Origin: JALOAD01 sp023228995 [NCBI: Candidatus Muiribacterium halophilum] | Lineage (GTDB): Bacteria > Muiribacteriota > Muiribacteriia > Muiribacteriales | Assembly (NCBI GenBank): GCA_023228995.1 | Contig: JALOAD010000005.1 | Span: 62,001 to 126,000 of the forward strand | Length of the DNA: 64,000 nt | Reading direction: 5' to 3' | In this document: positions 17,043 to 24,671 of the stretch, piece by piece | How the letters are laid out: every line of letters begins with the position of its first letter | How positions within the stretch are numbered: the first letter of the stretch is position 1 | Position numbers and translations under genes: made by a program | Notes under the pieces: model-generated | Databases searched by the model: none | The model's input: the letters and a program-made list of their open reading frames with translations, nothing else | Told to the model about the DNA's origin: nothing

Positions 17043-17672
17043 TTAATGTTTGTTTTTTATATGATAGCTTAATACTAATAAATTTTTGGACAAATGTTCA
17101 TTAATTACATGAGTGTTTTTAGCAGATTTAATATCAATTGGTGCAAAATTCCATACTGCTGGAACTTCATTTTGCACTAAAATATGGAATAATCCTTTAA
17201 CTGCCTGCATTGGAGTTGTTAGTATTGCAATGTCAACTGAGTATTCTTTTAAATAATTTGATAAATCATCACATGATTTTACATTTAATTTACCTATTTT
17301 TTCACTAATTTTTTTTGAATCACAATCAAATATTGCTTTTAACATAAAATTTAACTTTTCAAAATATATATAATTTGCAAGCGCTTTTCCAATATTTCCT
17401 GCTCCTATTATTATAAAGTTTTTAGGATTATCTGTATTTAATATTTTTTCAATGCTTTTTTTTAAATGAACTATGTCATAACCATAACCTGATTTTCCAA
17501 ATCCACCAAAATGGCTTAAATCTTTTCTAAGAAGAGCTGGTGATACTAATGCAAGTTCAGCTAATTCTTTAGAATCAACTCTTTCAACTCCGTCAAGCTC
17601 AAGATAAGTCAAATATCTTAAATATCTTGAAAGTCTTTCTATGGTTTTATTTGATATATGGATTTTATCCAT
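17043..17672 (-). CDS. rex: Redox-sensing transcriptional repressor Rex
   Basis: 209 residues, normal Rex length. The N-terminal winged helix includes ELAELALVSPALLRKDLSHFG (37-57) with the family-typical PALLRKDLS recognition helix and 'GKSGYGY'. The C-terminal Rossmann domain has the NAD(H)-binding IIIGAGNIGKAL (87-98). Rex senses the NADH/NAD+ ratio and represses fermentation or respiratory genes when NAD+ is high. Its ATG directly follows the stop of the GH57 gene (TAA-ATG) with AAGGAG upstream, so the two are co-translated. I saw no convincing Rex operator (TTGTGAA-type palindrome) in the window. Confidence 0.95.
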   Translation of the reverse strand: MDKIHISNKTIERLSRYLRYLTYLELDGVERVDSKELAELALVSPALLRKDLSHFGGFGKSGYGYDIVHLKKSIEKILNTDNPKNFIIIGAGNIGKALANYIYFEKLNFMLKAIFDCDSKKISEKIGKLNVKSCDDLSNYLKEYSVDIAILTTPMQAVKGLFHILVQNEVPAVWNFAPIDIKSAKNTHVINEHLSKNLLVLSYHIKNKH

Positions 17673-20087
17673 TTAAACTCCTTGTTTTCCAAATGGATTT
17701 AATTTTTCTCTGAATCTATCAATATTTATGTTTAATAATTCAGCAAGATTTAATGTTAAAAATACAATGTCAAAATCAAATTCTTCAAAATCATTTATTG
17801 CTCTTCTTTTTTCAATTTCAATACAGTATTTTTTTAATATATCAAAAACAATATTTTTATCATGATCAACATTTACATATATATTTACTGCATTATTCAT
17901 CTTAATTATATTTATTAATTTTTCAAGCGATTTTCTATTAACTGTATTTTCTAGATTATTAACTTCTAATAATATGTTATCTGATATTGTTTTAAAAATT
18001 TCTTCTTTATATATTTTTAATCCAATTGCTTTTATCTTTGCAGATATATTTAATATTTTTTTATATATATCATTATTTTGCAAAATCATATACTCTTTTA
18101 TTTTTATTAATAATTCATTCTGTAAATATACTGATGCTGGTATTTTTAAAAAATCTGGAATTTCCATTCCTGATTGACATAGATAATGTATTATATCTTC
18201 GTTTTCTATATATATATTATTGTATACTTCAAGTAATTCATTATATTTACCTAATAATAATCTGTTTTTTATATCTTCTTTTTCATCATTAAATAGAGAA
18301 TTAATATTAAGTGGTTTTAGACCAAAATTTATAAGTTCATCTTCTGTAGAACAATTTTGTTTTATTTTATTAAAATCTAATTTTTCAACAGAATAATATA
18401 TCTTTAATTTAGAATTTTCATAATTACAAAATACTTTGAATTCTTTTTTTACATTTTCAAAATCAACCAATAAATCAAAAATACTGCAATTTTCATTAAT
18501 TTCTTCAAAACTTCCTTTTGTTATATTTATATTTGCTTTATAAAGCACAAAATCTTTTTCTTGAGAAAGTATAAAAAGACTTGCTGCATATAAAACAAAA
18601 TACTCATGGCTTATCATAGAGGTTTTTGCATAATTATCCCATATCCATCTTCCGTCTGAAATATTTTGTATATTAGATTTACCTTGTGATAATATTATTT
18701 TTACACTTTTCTCAATTTCTTCGCCTTTTGTTGAATCTAGTTTTTTAATTAACTCAATTGTTTTTAAAGCATATTTCATGTTTTGCACAGGTTCAAGTCT
18801 TGATATATCTGCAAAAAACCATGCACATGATGTGAATATATATTGTGAATATTTTTGTATTTCCATTATTATTTCAAGAATATCTTTGTTTATTTCAATT
18901 GAATTTTCTTTTTTGAAATCTTCAATACTTAATTTATTGTTAATTACTTTTATATAATTATTTCTAAGATTTAAAAGTTCTTTATTTGATATTTTAATAA
19001 AATCTTCACAAAACTCATTAATTTCTGTACTAAGATAATTAAAAGCATCTCTTAATGGTGTTCTCCATTTTTGATTCCAACCATCCATTCCATCTGTTGA
19101 ACAACCACAATCTCTATACCATCTACCAACTCCATGCGAACAGCTCCATGCTGTTCCATAATCGCCTTTTTTGAGTTTAACTTCATATTCAGGAGTGTTT
19201 TTTGCAACATAATATGCATAATTAACAAATTCTATATTACTTTCATGAGCTTTTTTTATCAATGCTGTCATTGCCATATTTCCAAATGGTTCATGATGTC
19301 CAAAAGTTTCTCCATCTGTTGCTACATTGACAAGATTGCTCCCTGGAGCATAACATTGTAAAATTCTTTCTCTAAAATAATCTGCATTTGTTAATAAATG
19401 TTCAAATGATATTGCTTTTGATAAATTTTTGTCAAAGAAATATATATCAAGATATTTATCTTCTATATAAACTCTATATGGTTTTCCTGTAGGAATACTT
19501 CCATCTCCTACATCTTTCCATTCTTCTTTACCTTTTTTTATGCTTTCTGCCTGAAATGGTGAACATATTGTAAACTTAATTCCTTCGTCTATTAAAAAAC
19601 TAACAGTTTCCATATTTATTGCAGTTTCACCTAACCACATTCCTTCGGGAGCTCTTTTAAAATGATATTTGAAATCTTCAATTCCCCACTTTATTTGTGT
19701 GATTTTATCTTCTGTTGATGCAAGTGGCATAATTACATGATTAAAAACTTGTGCTATTGCATTTCCATGTCCTTCAAATTTTTCACATGATTTTTTATCT
19801 GCTTGTATTATTTTTTTATATGTAAATGGTAATTTTTTTTCTATCCATTTTAATAGTGTTGGTCCAAAATTAAAACTCATATATTCGTAATTATTAACTA
19901 TATCTAGTATTCTCCCGAAACCATCAAGATATTTTGAAAATGCATTTGATGTATAACATTCTGCTGCGATTTTTTCATTAAAATCATGATATGGTTCTGC
20001 TCCATTTTGTCTTTCTATTTCACCTGTCCATGGGTTTTCTCTAGGTGGTTGATAAAAATGTCCATGTATAATTAGTTTTTTATTCAT
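17673..20087 (-). CDS. Glycoside hydrolase family 57 enzyme with DUF3536
   Basis: 804 residues. The N-terminal GH57 barrel begins LIIHGHFYQPPRENPW, with the family's HxHxxQP motif, and contains FTICSPFQAE and VATDGETFGHHEPFGNMAM, the region of the conserved catalytic aspartate or glutamate. SCSHGVGRWYRDCGC follows and then the long helical DUF3536 C-terminus. This subfamily is annotated as alpha-amylase/alpha-mannosidase-like, acting on glucans. No signal peptide is present, so it is cytoplasmic and more likely handles glycogen than external starch. It sits first in a two-gene unit with rex, suggesting redox-linked control of reserve use. Confidence 0.9.
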   Translation of the reverse strand: MNKKLIIHGHFYQPPRENPWTGEIERQNGAEPYHDFNEKIAAECYTSNAFSKYLDGFGRILDIVNNYEYMSFNFGPTLLKWIEKKLPFTYKKIIQADKKSCEKFEGHGNAIAQVFNHVIMPLASTEDKITQIKWGIEDFKYHFKRAPEGMWLGETAINMETVSFLIDEGIKFTICSPFQAESIKKGKEEWKDVGDGSIPTGKPYRVYIEDKYLDIYFFDKNLSKAISFEHLLTNADYFRERILQCYAPGSNLVNVATDGETFGHHEPFGNMAMTALIKKAHESNIEFVNYAYYVAKNTPEYEVKLKKGDYGTAWSCSHGVGRWYRDCGCSTDGMDGWNQKWRTPLRDAFNYLSTEINEFCEDFIKISNKELLNLRNNYIKVINNKLSIEDFKKENSIEINKDILEIIMEIQKYSQYIFTSCAWFFADISRLEPVQNMKYALKTIELIKKLDSTKGEEIEKSVKIILSQGKSNIQNISDGRWIWDNYAKTSMISHEYFVLYAASLFILSQEKDFVLYKANINITKGSFEEINENCSIFDLLVDFENVKKEFKVFCNYENSKLKIYYSVEKLDFNKIKQNCSTEDELINFGLKPLNINSLFNDEKEDIKNRLLLGKYNELLEVYNNIYIENEDIIHYLCQSGMEIPDFLKIPASVYLQNELLIKIKEYMILQNNDIYKKILNISAKIKAIGLKIYKEEIFKTISDNILLEVNNLENTVNRKSLEKLINIIKMNNAVNIYVNVDHDKNIVFDILKKYCIEIEKRRAINDFEEFDFDIVFLTLNLAELLNINIDRFREKLNPFGKQGV

Positions 20088-20156
20088 TCGAAACTCCTGC
20101 TATTTTATAGGGTTTGTAGCGTTAGTAACTCTTTAACCCATGCGAGATAGCGAATC

Positions 20157-20177
20157 AAAATGTTCAATGAACATTTT
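20157..20177. repeat. Small spacer palindrome
   Basis: AAAATGTTC-aat-GAACATTTT is a perfect 9-bp stem in the spacer upstream of the GH57-rex unit, flanked by 'tagcgaa' strings on both sides (about 20148 and 20187). Beyond it lies pyrimidine-rich 'tttcaccctttcactatttcaccc' text. It could be an operator for this unit or another member of the spacer palindrome set. Confidence 0.45.
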
Positions 20178-20256
20178 TTGGCGAATTAGCGAAGTGGATT
20201 TAGTGCTTTTCCTATTTCACCCTTTCACTATTTCACCCTATTAACTCTACTAACTC

Positions 20257-21096
20257 TTAACCCTTTAACCCTTTAACTGTTTTAACATAATAATCTTTTA
20301 AAATCTTTGCATCATTTTCTAATGATGGTGATTCACAAATCACTGTACCATTTACTTTGTATTTTACCATTAAATCTATTATTTTTTTATAATCAATTAC
20401 ACTTTCAAGTAAATTCAAGTGTTTTATTTCACCTTTTTCACCAAAATCTATTCCTGATAAATGACAATGCGCATCTTTAAAAAAATCAGGTAAATTTTTA
20501 TTTAAAAAAATAAAAAGTTCTTCAAAATCTTTTTTTGAGTTATATCTTGCTAAATAATGAGAAAAATCAATACATGGAAGAGTTCTTTCTATTTTTAAAC
20601 ACATAAATAATAAATCTTCTTCTGATCCTATTTGGCTAGATTTTCCAGTTAACTCAGGTCTTAATATTATATGTTCCATATTATTGGAATCTAATTCTTC
20701 TCTAATTATTTTTAAATTTTTAACAGTTTTTAATAAACTTTCTTCAACTGTATTGTCTAAATAAAAACCTGCATGAAATACAACATTTTTCCCTCCAGCT
20801 ATGTTTAAAACATTTGCTGAATCTATTATTCTCTTTCTGCTTGAAATTATTTTTTCTTCTTCTTTTGAATTAAGATTTATATAATATGGACAATGACAGC
20901 TTAATAATATTTTGTTTTCTTGAGATTTTTCATTAAGTATTACAGCTTTTTTATGGCTTGTTCTAACTCCGCGTACAAATTCAAGTTCCATTGCATCAAG
21001 ATTGTTTTCTCTTACTGCTTCAATTCCGCATTCACTTGATTTTTTTTTTGAATTATTAGGTATGCCAGCTGTACCAAAATAAATATTATTTTGCAT
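20257..21096 (-). CDS. Endonuclease IV-like AP endonuclease (AP2 TIM barrel)
   Basis: 279 residues, the usual length for endonuclease IV. Recognisable family landmarks are YFGTAGIPNNSKKK at the start, LLSCHCPYYINLNS (family pattern HxPYxINL), VVFHAGFY, ILRPELTGKSSQIGSEEDL (family ENxAGxGxxxG region, here changed to RPELTGKSSQIG), CIDFSHYLARY and HCHLSGIDFGEKGEIKHLNL. Most zinc-ligand His/Asp/Glu positions are kept. The enzyme would cut at abasic sites in base-excision repair. The variant motifs resemble archaeal-type members, so a different xylose-isomerase-fold activity is possible. It overlaps the secreted-protein gene upstream by 11 bp. Confidence 0.8.
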   Translation of the reverse strand: MQNNIYFGTAGIPNNSKKKSSECGIEAVRENNLDAMELEFVRGVRTSHKKAVILNEKSQENKILLSCHCPYYINLNSKEEEKIISSRKRIIDSANVLNIAGGKNVVFHAGFYLDNTVEESLLKTVKNLKIIREELDSNNMEHIILRPELTGKSSQIGSEEDLLFMCLKIERTLPCIDFSHYLARYNSKKDFEELFIFLNKNLPDFFKDAHCHLSGIDFGEKGEIKHLNLLESVIDYKKIIDLMVKYKVNGTVICESPSLENDAKILKDYYVKTVKGLKG

Positions 21097-21742
21097 AATA
21101 ATTTTTTACATAAGAGATTATTCCAAGGCAATATGCGTAAGATTTTATAAAATCATCTAATTTATCATTATGTTCTCCAAATTCTGCCATGTTTTCAAAA
21201 TATGGATCAAAATAATTTTTTCCTGCAAGTTCACCTTTTTTGTATGAAGAATCTTCTGGAGAACCTGGAATAGTAAATGGTTGTGAATAGATTTTTTGAA
21301 CAGTTTCTTTAGGATTTTTAAATTTATTAAAATAGTCTCTGGAATTTAAATATCCTTTTTTGAAATTTTTTACATATTCTTCAATATTATTTAATTTTGC
21401 TTTATTAATAATATCAGCCTTAAATCCTGACCTTGCATAATCTTCAAGAATTCTAAAATTATCAAGAGATACTTTTGAAAAAGCAGATATAAATAACTCA
21501 ATATAGTATTTTGAACCTTGAAAGTTAATTATCTTTCTTTCAAATTTACCGTTAATTCGTATGTTTTCATATAATTTTTCATCATTTACAATAGTAATAT
21601 CATTTTCACTTAATGTAAAAACATAAGGATAAAAATAAGTTATAAACTTTATATCTTCTTTGTCTTCAATAAATAATGGCAACGAATAAGAATTTATTGA
21701 TAATATAAATATTGAGAATAATAAAAATATATTTTTTGTCAT
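21086..21742 (-). CDS. Hypothetical secreted protein
   Basis: I place the start at the ATG at 21742 rather than the TTG at 21790, because it gives a clean signal peptide (MTKNIFLLFSIFILSINSYS, cleaved before LPLF) and a mature protein of about 200 residues. The remainder is lysine- and tyrosine-rich with no motif I know and no cysteines suggestive of disulfides ('GSKYYIELFISAF', 'ARSGFKADIINKAKL'). It lies between the large regulator (stop 45 bp upstream) and the AP endonuclease, which it overlaps by 11 bp, so it is probably in the regulator's operon. Function unknown. Confidence 0.7.
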   Translation of the reverse strand: MTKNIFLLFSIFILSINSYSLPLFIEDKEDIKFITYFYPYVFTLSENDITIVNDEKLYENIRINGKFERKIINFQGSKYYIELFISAFSKVSLDNFRILEDYARSGFKADIINKAKLNNIEEYVKNFKKGYLNSRDYFNKFKNPKETVQKIYSQPFTIPGSPEDSSYKKGELAGKNYFDPYFENMAEFGEHNDKLDDFIKSYAYCLGIISYVKNYYAK

Positions 21743-21786
21743 ATTACTATGATATTGTTTATTAGTAAAAATTTCAAGAAAAACTA

Positions 21787-24501
21787 TCAAATTCTTTTAA
21801 ATACTGCGTAATTATTTTTTGGATTAAAAAGATAAAATCCACTTTCTTTAGCATTTATAATGTATTTCGGGTTTTTTGGATCAGGTTCTACAACTCCCCT
21901 TAATCTTGATATATTTACTCTAACCGTTATTGCATCAGTTTCTGCATCGTATTCTCTTTTCCAAATTGTTTCAAAAATATTTTTAAATGATAATTCCTTA
22001 CCTGGATTGTTTATAAAATATATAAAGAGATTTGCAACTGTCCTTTTTTTTAGTACATTCAACTCTCCTTTATGTTTTTCTATAATAATGTTTTTAATAA
22101 GATCTACAAAAAGATCAAATTGCTTTAAGTTTAATACATGTTTATTGTAATCTTCTAATGTTATATTGCTATTTTGTCCATTGATAAATGCAATAAAAGG
22201 TTTTTCATCTTTTTTTTGTTCACCAAACCATTTAATAAAAAACTCTTTTTCAGTTTTATTGATTTTTTCAAGCGAGTTTTCAAAAAGCTCTTTATATTCA
22301 AAATCCTTTTTTTCTAATTTATTTTTATTTTTTAATAAAAACAAACCTTGAACTGCCCAATGATATTCCTGTATATTAATTAATGCTTCTATATGTTCTG
22401 ATAATTTTATTGTATCAAAATCATTACCTTTGAAATAATCAACAACACATCTTGTAATTCCAATCATTCTTTCAAGATTTTCAACACCTTCAATATTTAA
22501 TGTTAAATTATTAGCATCTAAAAGTATTTTCTCAGCAAGTGTATATTCTTTTTTTATTATATATAATCTTACAAGATTTATATATAAATCTATAAGTCCT
22601 CTTTTTTCCTGATTATTTACTGCATATTTTAATGCTGCATTAAGATATTCTTCTGCTTTATTAGTATCCCATTTTAAAAGGTATATTTCTCCAATAAAGG
22701 AATAATTATAAACTAAACCGACTGTATCATTGATTTTTTTTCTGTATTCAACTAGCTCAATTAAAAGATTTAATGCTTTTTGAGTTTCACCTGTTTCAAA
22801 CAAAAGAAATGCTTGATTATGTCTAATCTTTCCTACATAAAAATTTTCATTAATCTTTTTGAAAAGCTCTATTGCTTTTTCGTAATATGAAAAAGCTCTA
22901 TTAAAAAATCTATCTGCAAAATCTATATCTCCTAAACCTTTGTAAATCCTAGCTTCCATCTCAGTATCAATGTTTTCAATGTTTTCTTTTGCTTTTTCAA
23001 AATACTCAAGTGCTTTTTTGAAATCACCTGAAAACCTATAAGAATCAGCTTTTCCTATAAAACAACTTACAACTCCATTTATGTCATCTATATTTTTAAA
23101 TATTTCTATACTTTTATCAAAATATTCCAGTGCTAAAGTATTTTCTGATAATAATGAATAAGCTTCTCCAAATGTCTTATATATAAGAGCTTTTAACTTT
23201 TTATCTGTAGTTATTTCAATTAATTCATCTAATGCTTCTATACATTCATCAAGTTTTCCCCATCTTAAATAAATATTAGCTTTAAAAAATCTTAATACAG
23301 GAAATGAATCACCAAATTTATCAAATACTGAATGAATTATACTGAGTAATTCAAAATTCTTACCTTGACTAAACATATTTTGTATAAATGTTTTTAAAAA
23401 TTCTACTACTTTATTGTTATCAGATATTTCAAACCAATAATAAAATGCTTGCAGTTTCATATCAATATCTTCAAATTCAGCAAAATAATCTGCGAATTTA
23501 TTATATAAATCTTTTTTTTCTTTATTTGAAAGTTTATTTCTTAAATATTCTCGTAATATAGAATGTAAACTATATTTTTTTTCAGAATCTATATCGATTA
23601 TGTAAAGATCTACTAATTTTGTTTTAATTTCATGAAAATCATATTTATCTATAAGTTTTTCTATTGTTGTCTGAGAAACTGATATATTAAATACGCAGAA
23701 TTCTTTTAAGAAACTCTTTTCTTTATTTGAAAGACTTCTAAAAAGACTATCTAAAATATATTTCTCAATTTCATCTCCAAATTCTCTACATTCATATAAC
23801 ATATTTTCAAAAACTAACTCTCCACTTATATAAAGACTTGAAAGCAGTTTAAGTGTAAATGGATGTCCTTGAACTGTTTTGTGAATTTTTTCTATAACTG
23901 TTTTTTTTGGAAGAGTTTTACCATGGCTTTCTAGTAATTTACTCATAAATTCAATTGTATCATCAATACTTAATCCATCTAACCTTCTTTCAAATACATC
24001 TACTCTATGTATTGGTGATAAACATACTCGTTTTCTTGTTGATATTATGAGTTTTGAATTATTAAAAAAATCTATTGCGTTTTCTATTAAATACTTGGTA
24101 TTTTCATCTTCTATTATATTGAAATTATCAATACACAAAACAATATTACTGTTTTCTAAAAGACTAATTAGATTCCTTATAACTGTTTTGTTATCAGCTG
24201 ATTTATCTCTTAATATTTCTTCAAACGAGCTAATTTTTCTATCTTTGAACCATTTATTGACTTCTTCTAAAAAGTTATCAAAATTCCATTCTTCTTTGCA
24301 ACTTATCCAAAAAAAATCTTTATCAACAAAGTTTTCTGCTAATTTAGATATTAGTTTTAATACAAGTGAAGTTTTACCAATTCCTGTAATTCCAGCAATT
24401 ACTATTATTCTTTGATTATGAAAGCATTCTTGAAGCTTTATTATTTCTCTTTCTCTTCCTGCAAAATTATTTGGATAATTCGGAATTGTAAATTTCAACA
24501 T
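21787..24501 (-). CDS. STAND-type ATPase/TPR regulator with C-terminal winged helix
   Basis: 904 residues. An N-terminal NTPase domain (about 12-280) has Walker A GITGIGKTS (37-45), Walker B 'NIVLCIDNFN' and a sensor-like IISTRKRV. A winged-helix connector follows (to about 340), then a long TPR array (about 380-720; 'AKENIENIDTEMEARIYKGLGDIDFADRFF', 'ALEYFDKSIEIFKNIDDINGVVSCF'). A C-terminal OmpR/SARP-type wing domain (about 800-900) contains KRTVANLFIYFINNPGKELS and ITVRVNISRLRGVVEPDP. The layout is that of MalT/AfsR-like signal-integrating activators, but with the OmpR-like DNA-binding domain at the C-terminus instead of LuxR. The ligand is unknown. It is divergent from the HEAT-repeat gene. 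Confidence 0.85.
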   Translation of the reverse strand: MLKFTIPNYPNNFAGREREIIKLQECFHNQRIIVIAGITGIGKTSLVLKLISKLAENFVDKDFFWISCKEEWNFDNFLEEVNKWFKDRKISSFEEILRDKSADNKTVIRNLISLLENSNIVLCIDNFNIIEDENTKYLIENAIDFFNNSKLIISTRKRVCLSPIHRVDVFERRLDGLSIDDTIEFMSKLLESHGKTLPKKTVIEKIHKTVQGHPFTLKLLSSLYISGELVFENMLYECREFGDEIEKYILDSLFRSLSNKEKSFLKEFCVFNISVSQTTIEKLIDKYDFHEIKTKLVDLYIIDIDSEKKYSLHSILREYLRNKLSNKEKKDLYNKFADYFAEFEDIDMKLQAFYYWFEISDNNKVVEFLKTFIQNMFSQGKNFELLSIIHSVFDKFGDSFPVLRFFKANIYLRWGKLDECIEALDELIEITTDKKLKALIYKTFGEAYSLLSENTLALEYFDKSIEIFKNIDDINGVVSCFIGKADSYRFSGDFKKALEYFEKAKENIENIDTEMEARIYKGLGDIDFADRFFNRAFSYYEKAIELFKKINENFYVGKIRHNQAFLLFETGETQKALNLLIELVEYRKKINDTVGLVYNYSFIGEIYLLKWDTNKAEEYLNAALKYAVNNQEKRGLIDLYINLVRLYIIKKEYTLAEKILLDANNLTLNIEGVENLERMIGITRCVVDYFKGNDFDTIKLSEHIEALINIQEYHWAVQGLFLLKNKNKLEKKDFEYKELFENSLEKINKTEKEFFIKWFGEQKKDEKPFIAFINGQNSNITLEDYNKHVLNLKQFDLFVDLIKNIIIEKHKGELNVLKKRTVANLFIYFINNPGKELSFKNIFETIWKREYDAETDAITVRVNISRLRGVVEPDPKNPKYIINAKESGFYLFNPKNNYAVFKRI

Positions 24502-24535
24502 GTCTACTATTATACAAAAAAAATTAAATTTAATC

Positions 24536-24577
24536 TATTTTAATTATTATTTATTAGAAACATATTTTAATTATTAT
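24536..24577. promoter_or_regulatory. Direct repeats upstream of the STAND regulator
   Basis: The 15-mer TATTTTAATTATTAT occurs at 24536-24550 and again at 24563-24577, 27 bp apart start to start, in the 170-bp spacer between the regulator and the divergent HEAT gene. Winged-helix SARP-type regulators bind direct repeats, so these could be its sites. The sequence is pure A/T and could be coincidence. Confidence 0.3.
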
Positions 24578-24633
24578 GGTAATATTTTAAATAATGATTA
24601 AAAATTACCGATAATTACAGTAAATGTATTTTA

Positions 24634-24647
24634 CAGGTATTTACCTG
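24634..24647. promoter_or_regulatory. Palindrome in the divergent promoter region
   Basis: CAGGTA-tt-TACCTG, a perfect 6-bp inverted repeat, lies 25 bp before the ATG of the HEAT-repeat gene. It is one of the few GC-containing elements in this spacer. It may be an operator, or an RNA hairpin in the leader. Confidence 0.4.
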
Positions 24648-24671
24648 AATAATTTTCTCGAGGTACACTAA

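Noticed and set aside
17673-20256. Rex operator near the rex operon
   Set aside because: No palindrome resembling TTGTGAA-N4-TTCACAA was found; the AAAATGTTC palindrome differs too much.
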